Source of the DNA: an uncultured Microbacterium sp.
GTDB lineage: Bacteria; Actinomycetota; Actinomycetes; Actinomycetales; Microbacteriaceae
Assembly (NCBI RefSeq): GCF_900078385.1
Contig: NZ_FLQR01000010.1
Span: forward strand, 1-64,000
Length of the DNA stretch: 64,000 nucleotides
Direction: 5' to 3'
The translations under genes and the position numbers were made by a program. A model generated the notes under the pieces. That model saw only the letters and a program-made list of their open reading frames with translations. It was not told the origin of the DNA and did no database searches. Below, one piece after another: positions 8,654 to 17,535 of the stretch (position 1 is its first letter; each line of letters opens with the position of its first letter).

Positions 8654-8695
8654 TACCTGGATGCGGAACGGCATCCCATCGACGAGGGAGTCACC

Positions 8696-10168
8696 GTGAG
8701 CGAGAACCGCGAGACCGAACTGCTGGCGAGCGTGCCGGACGGACTGTTCATCGGGGGCGCATGGCGCCCCGCCGAGGGCGGCGCGACGCTGACCGTGTCC
8801 GATCCCGCGACCGGCGCCGTGGTCAAGGAGATCGCCAGCGCATCGGTCGCCGACGGGAAGGCGGCGCTCGACGCCGCCGTCGCCGCGCAGGATGCGTGGG
8901 CCGCGACGCCCGCACGCCGGCGCGGCGAACTGCTGCGCCGGGCGTTCGACCTGCTGCAGGAGCGCAAGGAGGACTTCGCGCTCCTCATGACGATCGAGAT
9001 GGGCAAGCCGCTCGCCGAAGCTCGCGGCGAGGTCGCCTACGGCGGCGAGTTCCTCCGCTGGTTCAGCGAGGAGGCGCCGCGCATCCAGGGGCGCTACGGC
9101 GCGAACCCCGAGGGCACCGGCCGCATGATCGTCACGCAGCACCCGGTCGGCCCGTGCTTCCTCATCACGCCGTGGAACTTCCCGCTCGCGATGGCCACCC
9201 GCAAGATCGCGCCCGCGCTCGCCGCCGGCTGCACCGTCGTGATCAAGCCGGCCGCGCTGACGCCGCTCACGACCCTCGCCTTCGTCAAGCTCCTCGAGGA
9301 CGCGGGCCTTCCCGCCGGCGTCGTCAACGTCGTCACGACCGCATCCTCCGGCCCCATGTCCGAGGCGATCATCCGCGACCCCCGCCTGCGCAAGCTGTCC
9401 TTCACCGGCTCGACCCCCGTCGGCGTGAAGCTCCTCGAGCAGGCCGCGCACGGGGTGCTCCGCACGTCGATGGAGCTCGGCGGCAACGCGCCCTTCGTCG
9501 TCTTCGACGACGCCGACCTCGACAAGGCCGTCGACGGCGCCATCGCGGCGAAGTTCCGCAACATCGGCCAGGCCTGCACCGCCGCGAACCGCTTCATCGT
9601 GCACCGCTCCGTCGCCGACGAGTTCGCCCGCCGGGTCACCGAGCGGGTGCAGGGCTTCCGCTCGGGCCGCGGCACGGAGGACGGCGTCGTGATCGGCCCG
9701 CTCATCGACGACAAGGCGGTCGCGAAGGCGGACCAGCTCGTCCAGGACGCCGTGCAGCGCGGCGCCACGCTGCGCACCGGCGGTGCGGAGATCCCCGGAG
9801 ACGGCTCGTTCTACGAGGCGACGGTGCTCTCGGACGTGCAGCCGGGCAGCGACATCCTGCGCGAGGAGATCTTCGGACCCGTTCTCGCGATCGTCCCCTT
9901 CGACGACGAGGACGAGGGCGTCCGCATCGCCAACGACACCGAGTACGGCCTGGTGTCGTACGTCTACACCGAGAGCCTCACGCGCGGCCAGCGGATGATC
10001 GAGCGCCTCGCGACCGGGATGATGGGCCTCAACATCGGCGTCGTCTCCAACGCCGCGGCACCCTTCGGCGGCTGGAAGCTCTCCGGCCTCGGCCGCGAAG
10101 GCGGCGCCGAGGGCATCCACGAGTACCTCCAGACGAAGTACACGCTGACCCCCGACCCGTTCGCCTGA
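8696..10168 (+). CDS. gabD: NAD(P)-dependent succinate-semialdehyde dehydrogenase-type aldehyde dehydrogenase
   Basis: A 490-residue aldehyde dehydrogenase. Visible are TPWNFPLAM, the cofactor Lys in CTVVIKPAA, FTGSTPVG, the general-base Glu in ELGGNAPF and the catalytic Cys in GQACTAANRF. The GTG at 8696 follows GAGGGAG; the track ORF upstream is an open frame across the promoter. The sequence resembles GabD-type SSADHs. Succinate semialdehyde is the end product of homoprotocatechuate cleavage, which fits HpaE and FAH-RraA in the same cluster. Oxidation of an aldehyde made by the divergent ThDP enzyme is the alternative. Confidence 0.75.
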   Translation: MSENRETELLASVPDGLFIGGAWRPAEGGATLTVSDPATGAVVKEIASASVADGKAALDAAVAAQDAWAATPARRRGELLRRAFDLLQERKEDFALLMTIEMGKPLAEARGEVAYGGEFLRWFSEEAPRIQGRYGANPEGTGRMIVTQHPVGPCFLITPWNFPLAMATRKIAPALAAGCTVVIKPAALTPLTTLAFVKLLEDAGLPAGVVNVVTTASSGPMSEAIIRDPRLRKLSFTGSTPVGVKLLEQAAHGVLRTSMELGGNAPFVVFDDADLDKAVDGAIAAKFRNIGQACTAANRFIVHRSVADEFARRVTERVQGFRSGRGTEDGVVIGPLIDDKAVAKADQLVQDAVQRGATLRTGGAEIPGDGSFYEATVLSDVQPGSDILREEIFGPVLAIVPFDDEDEGVRIANDTEYGLVSYVYTESLTRGQRMIERLATGMMGLNIGVVSNAAAPFGGWKLSGLGREGGAEGIHEYLQTKYTLTPDPFA

Positions 10169-10229
10169 GCGGCGCGGAGGACCGCGACGGGGGATGCCGG
10201 ATGTCGCCGCCGCGCGGCAGGATGGCGGC

Positions 10230-11309
10230 ATGGACGTCGTCCGCATCCGGTCCGAGCGGCTGCGCTCGCACCGCCTGAGCGCTCCCGCGCCCTCCGTCGC
10301 CGAGGCGGCGGCGCACATGCTCGCGACGCAGGCGCAGGAGTTCTGGGGCGGTCGCTGGGCGCTCGCCGCCCGCACGCGCGGGCAGCCGCGCCTGTCCGAC
10401 GTGGATGCGGCCTTCGACCGGGGGGAGATCGTCCGCTCCTGGACGATGCGCGGCACCATCCACGCGATCCCGGGCCGCGACCTCGGCTGGGTCCTGTCGA
10501 TCACCGCCGAGCGTCAGCGTCGTCAGGCGGCGGCCGTGCACCGTCGTGAGGGGATCGACCTCGATGAGCGGCGACGGGCCGAGGTCGCCGCGCGCGCGGC
10601 GCTCCGCGGCGGCGACCGCCTGACCCGCAAAGAGCTGTTCGAGGTCTGGGAGGCGGCGGGCGTGTCCACGGGCGGCCAGCGCGGCTATCACCTGCTCGTC
10701 GCCCTATCGCTGAGCGGCATCCTGTGTCAGGGGCCGGTCGTGCCGCGCACCGGCGGTCCCACGCGGGAGCAGTACTTCGTCCTGGTCGAGGACTGGGTGC
10801 AGGATGCCGCGACGCCCGCCGATCCGCTCGCCGAGTACTTCGCGCGGTTCATCGCCTCGCACGGCCCGGCCGGCGCGCGCGACTTCGCGTGGTGGTCGGG
10901 GCTGCCGCTCGGTGAGGCGCGCCGCGCCGCCGAGGCCGCGGGTGACCGGCTGCGCGTCGTGAGCGATGACCGGGAGCCGCAGTACGTCGTCGCCGGCCCC
11001 GCGCCGCGGCGCGCCGCCGGCCTTCCGGAGGTCGTCGCCCTCCCGCCGTTCGAGGAGTACTACCTCTCCTACGCCGACCGCACGGTGCCGTGCGCACCGG
11101 AGTTCCTCGCCGCGATCGGGCCGAGCATGAACGGCATCGTCCGCCCGATCCTGGTCGCCGACGGCGAGGTGGTGGGGGTGTGGACCCATTCGGTGGCCGT
11201 CGGCCGGCACGCCGATGACCCGGTGCCGGAGCTGTTCGCCCGGGGAGCGGCGAGCGACGCAGCGGTCGCGGCGGCGCTGGATCGTTACCGCCGGTTCATC
11301 ACCGGGTGA
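10230..11309 (+). CDS. Winged-helix protein of the AlkZ-like (HTH_42) DNA glycosylase family
   Basis: A 359-residue protein of tandem winged-helix make-up. Near the N-terminus LATQAQ carries a QAQ motif (residues 34-36) at the place of the catalytic Q-x-Q of AlkZ/YcaQ glycosylases, which remove bulky alkylated bases and unhook interstrand crosslinks. Most genomic paralogues are annotated only as winged-helix DNA-binding proteins, so activity is not assured. The ATG at 10230 lies 6 bases after a CAGGAT -10-like box, so the mRNA may be leaderless. It stands alone between the catabolic cluster and the convergent ramB. Confidence 0.7.
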   Translation: MDVVRIRSERLRSHRLSAPAPSVAEAAAHMLATQAQEFWGGRWALAARTRGQPRLSDVDAAFDRGEIVRSWTMRGTIHAIPGRDLGWVLSITAERQRRQAAAVHRREGIDLDERRRAEVAARAALRGGDRLTRKELFEVWEAAGVSTGGQRGYHLLVALSLSGILCQGPVVPRTGGPTREQYFVLVEDWVQDAATPADPLAEYFARFIASHGPAGARDFAWWSGLPLGEARRAAEAAGDRLRVVSDDREPQYVVAGPAPRRAAGLPEVVALPPFEEYYLSYADRTVPCAPEFLAAIGPSMNGIVRPILVADGEVVGVWTHSVAVGRHADDPVPELFARGAASDAAVAAALDRYRRFITG

Positions 11310-11328
11310 GCCGGTTCTCGCGGGCGGA

Positions 11329-12777
11329 TCAGCCCTCCGCGTGGCGGTCGAGGAAGGCGTAGACCTCGCCGTCATCCACGCCGGGGAAGGCCCCGCGTGG
11401 CAGCGGGGAGAACATCTGCATGTGCACGCGGGCACTCGGCCACGCCTTGTCCTCCCAGCGCGCCGTCAGATCGGCCGGGGGACGCCGGCAGCACGCCTCG
11501 TCCGGGCAGGTCGAGGTCGCCCGCTTCGCGGTCTCGCGTCCGCGGAACCATCGGGCGTCGTCGAACGGCACGCCCACCGTGATCGAGTACTCGCCCTCCG
11601 TCGTCGACCCGGTCTGGCTCGAGCACCAGAAGGTTCCGGCGGGGGTGTCGGTGTACTGGTAGTGCTCGGTCGTCCGGTTCTGCTCGCCGAAGGCCGACCG
11701 GGCCGCGAACTTGCGGCACACCATCTGGCCCTCGACGGCGCCCGTGACGTCCATGGGCAGCGGGAGCTCGTCGTTCTCGTACACGCGGTTGATGGCGCCG
11801 GCGCCGTCGACGCGGAGGAAGTGCAGCTTGATGTCGAAGTGCTCGGTCAGCAGGTTCGTCATCCGCATGCCCGCGGCCTCATGGGTGACGCCGAATGCGT
11901 CGCGGAAATCCTCGACGGCCAGGTTGCGGTCCTTCTTGGCCTGGCTGAGGAATGCGACCGACGCCGTCTCGGGCATGAGGCAGCAGGCCGCGTAGTAGTT
12001 GATCTCGAGGCGCTGCTGCAGGAAGTCGGCGTAGTCGGTCGGGGGTGTGTGACCCAGCAGCCGGTGCGCCATCGCCTGCAGCGCCATCGAACGGAGGCCG
12101 TGCCCGCCCGGGATCGACGCGGGGGGCAGGTAGATGCGACCGTTCTGCAGGTCCGTGACCGACCGGGCGGAGTGCGGCAGGTCGCCGGCGTAGATGAGCT
12201 CGAAGCCGAGCTGCTCCGCCATGATGCTCACGCTGCGGTGGGTGAGGGCGCCGGACACGTGTCCCGCCGCGCGCAGCTGCTTCTCCGCGAGCTTTTCGAT
12301 GTCGACGAGGTAGTTGTTCTTCTCGCGCATGAGCAGGCGCAGCTCGGTGTTGGCGCGACGCGCCTCCTCGGGGGTCGCGATCGCCTCGCGCTCGCGCCGC
12401 TGCAGCTCGCGATGCAGGCCCAGGATCGTCTCGATCGTCTCGTCCGACATCGTCTTCGTCACGCGCACCGGCGGGATGCCGAGCCGGCGGAAGACGGGGC
12501 TGGACTGCGCGCGGTCGAGCTCCAGTTCGAGAGCCGCGCGCCGGTTCGGCGGCTCGGTGGAGAGCAGGTCGGAGACCTCTGTCCCCGTCGCTCGGGCGAT
12601 CGCCTGCAGCAGCGACAGCTTGGGCTCGCGCTTCCCGTTCTCGATGAGGCTGAGCTGACTGCCGGCCACACCGACGATCGCGCCGAGCTCGTCCAGCGTG
12701 TAGCCGTGGGAGACCCGGTGATGGCGGATGCGGTGGCCCAGGGTCGACAGCTCGAAGGATGCGGAGGAGGGCGCCAT
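11329..12777 (-). CDS. ramB: RamB/ScfR-type transcriptional regulator of acetate/short-chain fatty acid metabolism
   Basis: A 482-residue regulator. It has an XRE helix-turn-helix (about 10-66; [24 protein letters not shown]), an ImmA/IrrE-like middle region (about 150-320) and a C-terminal DUF2083-type region with CPDEACC. Order and length match corynebacterial RamB, which controls acetate and glyoxylate genes. It is divergent from pckG. TATATT lies exactly 6 bases before the ATG, suggesting a leaderless transcript, and an AAGAATC-N2-GATTCTT palindrome lies just upstream of that -10. In the ImmA region MAHRLLGH lacks the Glu of HExxH, so it is probably a sensor and not a protease. Confidence 0.8.
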   Translation of the reverse strand: MAPSSASFELSTLGHRIRHHRVSHGYTLDELGAIVGVAGSQLSLIENGKREPKLSLLQAIARATGTEVSDLLSTEPPNRRAALELELDRAQSSPVFRRLGIPPVRVTKTMSDETIETILGLHRELQRREREAIATPEEARRANTELRLLMREKNNYLVDIEKLAEKQLRAAGHVSGALTHRSVSIMAEQLGFELIYAGDLPHSARSVTDLQNGRIYLPPASIPGGHGLRSMALQAMAHRLLGHTPPTDYADFLQQRLEINYYAACCLMPETASVAFLSQAKKDRNLAVEDFRDAFGVTHEAAGMRMTNLLTEHFDIKLHFLRVDGAGAINRVYENDELPLPMDVTGAVEGQMVCRKFAARSAFGEQNRTTEHYQYTDTPAGTFWCSSQTGSTTEGEYSITVGVPFDDARWFRGRETAKRATSTCPDEACCRRPPADLTARWEDKAWPSARVHMQMFSPLPRGAFPGVDDGEVYAFLDRHAEG

Positions 12778-12793
12778 TCCTTGAATATATCGA

Positions 12794-12809
12794 AAGAATC
12801 CAGATTCTT
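12794..12809. promoter_or_regulatory. Palindromic operator in ramB-pckG intergenic region
   Basis: AAGAATCCAGATTCTT consists of two perfect 7-bp arms with a 2-bp centre. It lies upstream of the ramB -10 (TATATT, 12789-12784), where the spacer would be, and upstream of pckG. RamB regulators are known to act on their own promoter and on central-carbon genes, so binding by the adjacent regulator is likely but not shown. Confidence 0.6.
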
Positions 12810-12894
12810 GCGCCACTCGGGGTCGGTAAGACCTCCGCGGGGCGAGGCACAGTGGAGGAACGACGACCTTGTCCCTCGACTCGAAGGAATCGCC

Positions 12895-14781
12895 ATGGCC
12901 CTCGCCGACATCTTCACCACCCGCCCCGTCCCGATCCAGCGACCGGCGGCGCTCACCGGCGTTTTCGGCGAGCGCCCGCAGCTGGCCGGCGAGGGGATGG
13001 CGAAGCTGTACGGCTGGGTCGAGGAGATCGCCGCGCTGACCGAGCCGGCCCGCATCCACTGGGTGGATGGCTCCCGCGGCGAGAGCGAGGCGCTCCTGCG
13101 CGAGATGGTCGACGAGGGCAAGCTCATCAAACTCAACCCCGAGTGGCGGCCGGGCTCCTACCTGGCCCGCTCGCACCCGAGCGACGTCGCTCGCACGGAG
13201 GGTCGCACCTTCATCGCCTCCGAGCGCGAAGAGGACGCCGGCCCCACGAACAACTGGGTCGCCCCGGACGAGATCCGTGCGACGATCACCCCGCTCTTCG
13301 CCGGCTCGATGCGCGGTCGCACGATGTACGTCGTGCCGTTCTCGATGGGCGCCGTCGGCGGGCCCCTGTCGCACATCGGCGTGCAGGTGACCGACAGTGC
13401 GTACGCCGTCGCGTCGATCGGGATCATGACCCGCGTCGGGTCGAGTGTGATCGAGCAGATCGCGGACGGCAAGCCGTGGGTCAAGACCGTGCACTCCGTC
13501 GGCGCGCCCCTCGCCCCGGGTCAGCAGGACGATGCCTGGCCCTGCAACGACGAGAAGTACATCGTCCACTTCCCTGACACGCTCGAGGTCTGGTCGTTCG
13601 GCTCCGGCTACGGCGGGAACGCCATCCTCGCGAAGAAGTGCTTCGCGCTGCGCATCGCCTCCGTCATCGGGCGGGACGAGGGGTGGCTCGCCGAGCACAT
13701 GCTGCTGATCCGCGTCATCGACCCGCAGGGCAAGGCCTACCACGTGGCCGCCGCCTTCCCGTCGGCGTGCGGCAAGACGAACCTCGCGATGCTCCGCCCC
13801 ACGATCCCGGGCTGGCGCGTCGAGACCCTCGGCGACGACATCGCCTGGATCCGCCCCGGCGAAGATGGCCGCCTCTGGGCCATCAATCCCGAAGCAGGCT
13901 TCTTCGGCGTCGCGCCGGGCACCGGCGAGTCCACGAACGTCACGGCCGTCGAGACCCTCTGGGGCAACACGATCTTCACGAACGTGGCGCTCCGCCCCGA
14001 CGGCGACGTCTGGTGGGAGGGCCTCACGGATGAGGCGCCCGCCGAGCTGACCGACTGGGAGGGCAAGCCCTGGACGCCCGCATCCGGCACGCCCGCAGCG
14101 CACCCCAACTCGCGCTTCACCGTGAGCGCGGGGCAGTGCCCGCAGATCGCTCAGGACTGGGACGCCCCCGAGGGCGTGCCCCTGGATGCCATCCTGTTCG
14201 GCGGCCGCCGCGCGACGAACGTGCCGCTCGTCGTCGAGGCCACCGACTGGACGCACGGCGTCTTCCTGGGGTCCAACATCTCGTCCGAGCGCACCGCCGC
14301 CGCCGAGGGCACGGTCGGCGAACTGCGCCGCGACCCCTTCGCGATGCTGCCGTTCTGCGGGTACAACATGGCCGACTACTTCGGCCACTGGCTCAAGGTG
14401 GGCCAGTCCCTCCGCTTCGATCGCGCTCCGCGGATCTTCCAGGTCAACTGGTTCCGCAAGGGCTCGGACGGGCGGTTCCTGTGGCCCGGCTTCGGCGACA
14501 ACTCGCGCGTGATCGACTGGATCATCCGTCGCATCGACGGCACCGTCGGCGCTGTGGACAGCCCGATCGGCCGCCTCCCGCTGACCGAGGACCTGAACCT
14601 CGACGGCATCCACGTGCCGCAGGAGGACCTCGACGAGCTGTTCGCCGTCGACCCCGAGCTGTGGCTGCACGAGGCCGACCTCACCGAGGAGTTCTACCGC
14701 ACGTTCGACGGCAAGGTGCCCGCGCCGCTGTATGCCGAGCTCGCGGCACTCCGGTACCGCCTGAAGCGCACGCAGCTCTGA
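12895..14781 (+). CDS. pckG: Phosphoenolpyruvate carboxykinase (GTP)
   Basis: A 628-residue GTP-dependent PEPCK, normal length for the class. The PEPCK P-loop [13 protein letters not shown] carries C292 and K294, and GDDIAWI and [14 protein letters not shown] are also typical. It converts oxaloacetate and GTP to PEP, CO2 and GDP in the cytoplasm, the entry to gluconeogenesis. GAAGGAA precedes the ATG at 12895. It is divergent from ramB across a palindromic operator, which suggests control by acetate or fatty-acid status. The 3' side is followed by the repeat array. Confidence 0.95.
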   Translation: MALADIFTTRPVPIQRPAALTGVFGERPQLAGEGMAKLYGWVEEIAALTEPARIHWVDGSRGESEALLREMVDEGKLIKLNPEWRPGSYLARSHPSDVARTEGRTFIASEREEDAGPTNNWVAPDEIRATITPLFAGSMRGRTMYVVPFSMGAVGGPLSHIGVQVTDSAYAVASIGIMTRVGSSVIEQIADGKPWVKTVHSVGAPLAPGQQDDAWPCNDEKYIVHFPDTLEVWSFGSGYGGNAILAKKCFALRIASVIGRDEGWLAEHMLLIRVIDPQGKAYHVAAAFPSACGKTNLAMLRPTIPGWRVETLGDDIAWIRPGEDGRLWAINPEAGFFGVAPGTGESTNVTAVETLWGNTIFTNVALRPDGDVWWEGLTDEAPAELTDWEGKPWTPASGTPAAHPNSRFTVSAGQCPQIAQDWDAPEGVPLDAILFGGRRATNVPLVVEATDWTHGVFLGSNISSERTAAAEGTVGELRRDPFAMLPFCGYNMADYFGHWLKVGQSLRFDRAPRIFQVNWFRKGSDGRFLWPGFGDNSRVIDWIIRRIDGTVGAVDSPIGRLPLTEDLNLDGIHVPQEDLDELFAVDPELWLHEADLTEEFYRTFDGKVPAPLYAELAALRYRLKRTQL

Positions 14782-14814
14782 CCTTCGCGGTGTTGCTGCG
14801 GGCCGGGACCCGCC

Positions 14815-15108
14815 GTTCGGCGCGGATGAACGGGCGACCCCCGGTTGATCCGCGGCAAAGTGTGGGTCGCGCGGCCCTGCACCGGCCATTCGGCGCGGGT
14901 GAACGGGCGACCCCCGGTTGATACGCGACGAAGTGCGGGTCGTGCGGCGCTTCACCCACCATTCGGCGCGGGTGAACCCGCGCGCCATTCGGCGCGGGCG
15001 AACCCATCCGCCATTCGGCGCGGGTGAACGGGCGACCCCCGGTTGATCCGCGGCAAAGTGTGGGTCGCGCGGCGCTGCACCCACCATTCGGCGCGGGCGA
15101 ACCCTCGC
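14815..15108. repeat. Array of 73-bp and 26-bp intergenic repeat units
   Basis: Six units begin with (A/G)TTCGGCGCGG(G/A)(T/C)GAA at 14815, 14888, 14961, 14987, 15013 and 15086, so spacings are 73, 73, 26, 26 and 73 bp. The 73-bp units also share CGGGCGACCCCCGGTTGAT and AAGTGYGGGTCG, whose GCGACCC and GGGTCGC arms can form a stem. The 26-bp units keep only the head. With the tail described next, it fills the 419-bp gap between pckG and the exporter gene. No protein is likely; the track ORFs here are shadows of the repeat. Confidence 0.85.
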
Positions 15109-15132
15109 CGGGCTTCCCCTGGCGCACACCCT

Positions 15133-15183
15133 CGCCTGGCCTGCCCGCCCGCGCGACACCCCGCCTGGCCTGCCCGCCCGCGC
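15133..15183. repeat. Two 22-bp CGCCTGGCC repeats
   Basis: CGCCTGGCCTGCCCGCCCG with a further CGC occurs at 15133-15154 and 15162-15183, 29 bp apart, with a degenerate copy just upstream near 15107. It may be a GC-rich tail of the repeat array or a slippage product. It lies 3' of the exporter gene. Confidence 0.6.
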
Positions 15184-15200
15184 TACCCGCCGCGCCGAGG

Positions 15201-17105
15201 TCAGGCGAGCAGCTGGCGCTGCGCGAGCTCGCGGTACAGGGGCACCGTCGCGACGAGCTCGTCGTGCGTGCCCTGGCCGACGACGCGTCCACGGTCGAGG
15301 ACGACGATGAGGTCGCTGTCGATCACGGTCGACAGGCGGTGCGCGATCACGACGAGCGTGCGGCCGGTGGCGACCGCGTCGATGGCGTCGCGCATCCGCT
15401 GTTCGTTGAGGCCGTCGAGCGACGAGGTCGACTCGTCCAGCAGCAGGATCGGGGGAGCGGCCAGCAGCGCCCGGGCGATCGCGAGGCGTTGGCGCTCGCC
15501 GCCGGAGAGCATCACGCCCGCCTCGCCGACGGGCGCCGCGAGCCCCAGCGGGCTGCGCTCCAGCACGTCGCCGAGGTTGACGGCGCGGAGAACGCGCTCG
15601 CAGTCGGCATCCGACGCGTCCGGCGACGCGAGGCGCAGGTTGTCGCCGATCGTCCCGGCGAGGGTCGGGGCGTCCTGCTCGACGTAACCGAGCTGCGCGC
15701 GCAGCGCGAGACGGTCGAGCGTCCGGACGTCCGCGCCGCCGAGCAGCACCGCGCCGGACGTCGGGTCGTAGAACCGCTCGATGAGGGCCAGGGTCGTCGA
15801 CTTCCCGGCCCCGGACGGCCCGACGAGCGCGACGCGCGTCCCCCGCGGCACACGGAACGACACGCCGCGAAGCACATCCCCCTCCGGCGCGTCGAGCGTG
15901 AGGCCGGCGCGGTCGGCGCGCACCTCGGTCAGGGTCTTCAGCGCCTCCGACTCCGCCGACCGGCGCGCCGAGACGACGGCATCCGGGTAGGAGAAGTGCA
16001 CATCGCGGAACTCGATCGCCGCCACGCCGTCGGCGACATCCGCGGCACCGGCGCCGACCTCTTTCACCCCCGCCGCCACCGCGACATCGTCGGCGGTCTC
16101 GGTGGGGAGGTCGAGCACCTCCTGGATGCGGCCGAGCGCGCCGAGCGCCTGGTTCACCGACGTGATCGCCCCGAAGAAGGACCCCAGCGGCGCGATGAGG
16201 AAGAAGAGGAACATGACGAAGGTCACGAGGGACGCGATCGAGATCGCGCCGGATGCCACGCGCAGGCCGCCCACGCCGAGCACCACCAGCAGCGACAGCT
16301 GCAGCGCGACACCGGCGATCGGGACGACGAGCGCCGACGCCTTCGCGACGCTCACACCCGCGTCGTACGCGTCGGCGGCGGTCGCCGAGATCGCGGCCTG
16401 CTCACGGTCGGCGGCGCCTGCCGCGCGGATCGTCCGGATCGAGCCGATGGCGCGCTCCACCCCGGACGCGAGTTCGCCCACCTTCTCCTGCTGCACCTGC
16501 GTCGAGCGGCGGATGCGGCCGCTGAGGACGCCCACGACTCCGACCGAGACGCCGACGACGACGAGGATCAGGAGCAGAAGGACGGGGTCGATCACGAGCA
16601 TCGCGATGATCGCGCCCAGGAAGATCAGGGCGTTGCCGACGGAATCGGCGAGACCCTGCGTCAACACCGCGTAGAGGAGCGTCGTGTCGGTGCCGACGCG
16701 CGAGACGAGGTCGCCGGTGCGGCGCGCATCGTACTCCTGGACGGGCAGGTGCAGGAGCCGCGCGATGAGGCGTCGGCGACTGGACAGCACGACGGCCGTG
16801 CCGGTGCGCTGCAGCAGATAGTGCTGGAACCCGCTGATCAGCGAGGAGACGATGACGAGTGCGACGAGCGCCCAGACGAGGATGCCGAGCGCGGCGCCGG
16901 ACTGCACCCGCTCGATCAGCTGGCCGACGACGAGGGGCTGCCCGAGCGTCGTGACGGCGGCGAGGATGCTGAGCACCGTCACGAGCACGATGACGCCCTT
17001 GTGCTCGAACAGGAACGGGAGCAGCTGGCGCAGGCTCGCGCGCGGGCCGTCGTCCTTCGCGGGGCGGCGCAGTCCGCGGGAGCGGCGGGCGGTGTCGGCA
17101 GACAT
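15201..17105 (-). CDS. ABC exporter, fused transmembrane-ATPase half transporter
   Basis: A 634-residue half transporter. Residues about 30-320 hold six membrane helices of the ABC type I exporter fold; residues about 385-630 are the ATPase with Walker A GPSGAGKST, signature LSGGERQRLAIA, Walker B ILLLDEST and switch His in VIAHRLS. It probably works as a homodimer exporting lipids, peptides or drugs. The ATG at 17105 is preceded by GAGGAC; the track start upstream runs into the regulator gene. A small HTH gene lies 83 bp upstream on the same strand, with palindromic operators before it, so substrate-induced derepression is likely. Confidence 0.88.
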   Translation of the reverse strand: MSADTARRSRGLRRPAKDDGPRASLRQLLPFLFEHKGVIVLVTVLSILAAVTTLGQPLVVGQLIERVQSGAALGILVWALVALVIVSSLISGFQHYLLQRTGTAVVLSSRRRLIARLLHLPVQEYDARRTGDLVSRVGTDTTLLYAVLTQGLADSVGNALIFLGAIIAMLVIDPVLLLLILVVVGVSVGVVGVLSGRIRRSTQVQQEKVGELASGVERAIGSIRTIRAAGAADREQAAISATAADAYDAGVSVAKASALVVPIAGVALQLSLLVVLGVGGLRVASGAISIASLVTFVMFLFFLIAPLGSFFGAITSVNQALGALGRIQEVLDLPTETADDVAVAAGVKEVGAGAADVADGVAAIEFRDVHFSYPDAVVSARRSAESEALKTLTEVRADRAGLTLDAPEGDVLRGVSFRVPRGTRVALVGPSGAGKSTTLALIERFYDPTSGAVLLGGADVRTLDRLALRAQLGYVEQDAPTLAGTIGDNLRLASPDASDADCERVLRAVNLGDVLERSPLGLAAPVGEAGVMLSGGERQRLAIARALLAAPPILLLDESTSSLDGLNEQRMRDAIDAVATGRTLVVIAHRLSTVIDSDLIVVLDRGRVVGQGTHDELVATVPLYRELAQRQLLA

Positions 17106-17188
17106 GACGGGTTGTCCTCGGTTCTGGAGGGAGAGGAGGGGGCGGATGCCGGTTCGCGGCGCGGGACGTGCGAGAGGCGCGGGTGCTT

Positions 17189-17401
17189 CTATCTTCGCCC
17201 GTACTTCTTGTGCACGGCCTGGCGGGTGACGCCCAGGGCGTCCGCGATCGCGACCCAGGAGTAGCCCTTCCCGCGCGCGCGACGGACCTGCTCGGCCTCG
17301 GCGCGCGCGAGCTCGGCGTACAGCGCGTGCAGACGCCGGAGCTCGGGGAGCGGATCGCCGCCTTCGGCGGCGCCGATCGCGGTGCGCAGCTGGTCGCTCA
17401 C
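17189..17401 (-). CDS. Small helix-turn-helix regulator
   Basis: A protein of 70 residues from the GTG at 17401, which has GGAGGG just upstream. A longer start at ATG 17443 (84 residues) is possible and would be almost leaderless relative to the promoter at 17453-17482. An N-terminal helical segment is followed by the HTH GYSWVAIADALGVTRQAVHKKYG. It precedes the exporter gene on the same strand. Two GTCAAC-N4-GTTGAC palindromes overlap the promoter, so it likely represses itself and the exporter. The ligand is unknown. Confidence 0.75.
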   Translation of the reverse strand: MSDQLRTAIGAAEGGDPLPELRRLHALYAELARAEAEQVRRARGKGYSWVAIADALGVTRQAVHKKYGRR

Positions 17402-17448
17402 GTGCCCTCCCGGAGTGTCGGTCGCAGGCCGCGGGTGCGGCATCCGTC

Positions 17449-17493
17449 GTCAACCATAGTTGACAAACGAGCGCGCTGTCAACCGTGGTTGAC
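17449..17493. promoter_or_regulatory. Promoter with two GTCAAC...GTTGAC operators
   Basis: Palindromes GTCAACCATAGTTGAC (17449-17464) and GTCAACCGTGGTTGAC (17478-17493) start 29 bp apart. On the minus strand TTGACA (17482-17477) and TATGGT (17458-17453) form a -35/-10 pair with 18-bp spacing. One palindrome covers each element. This is the promoter of the HTH-exporter unit; the small HTH protein is the best candidate binder. The divergent ABC operon starts only 43 bp away. Confidence 0.7.
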
Positions 17494-17535
17494 GCCCCCG
17501 GTCGGAGTGTCCCCGGCCTTCGCTAGGGTTGTCCG

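Noticed and set aside
6542-10504. 1320-codon minus-strand ORF
   Set aside because: Low-complexity Arg/Asp/Gly translation antisense to SSADH and out of frame with the ThDP gene; no domain seen.
14815-15108. Possible CRISPR array
   Set aside because: Units are 73 or 26 bp with conserved interiors and no unique spacers, and no cas genes are near.
14681-15292. Repetitive ORF (PAPNGG/HPRRM peptides) in the repeat array
   Set aside because: The peptide repeats only mirror the 73/26-bp DNA units; frames change between units, and there is no ribosome site.
15024-17264. 746-codon plus-strand ORF opposite the ABC exporter
   Set aside because: Antisense of a gene with all ABC motifs; acidic/Arg-rich low-complexity translation.
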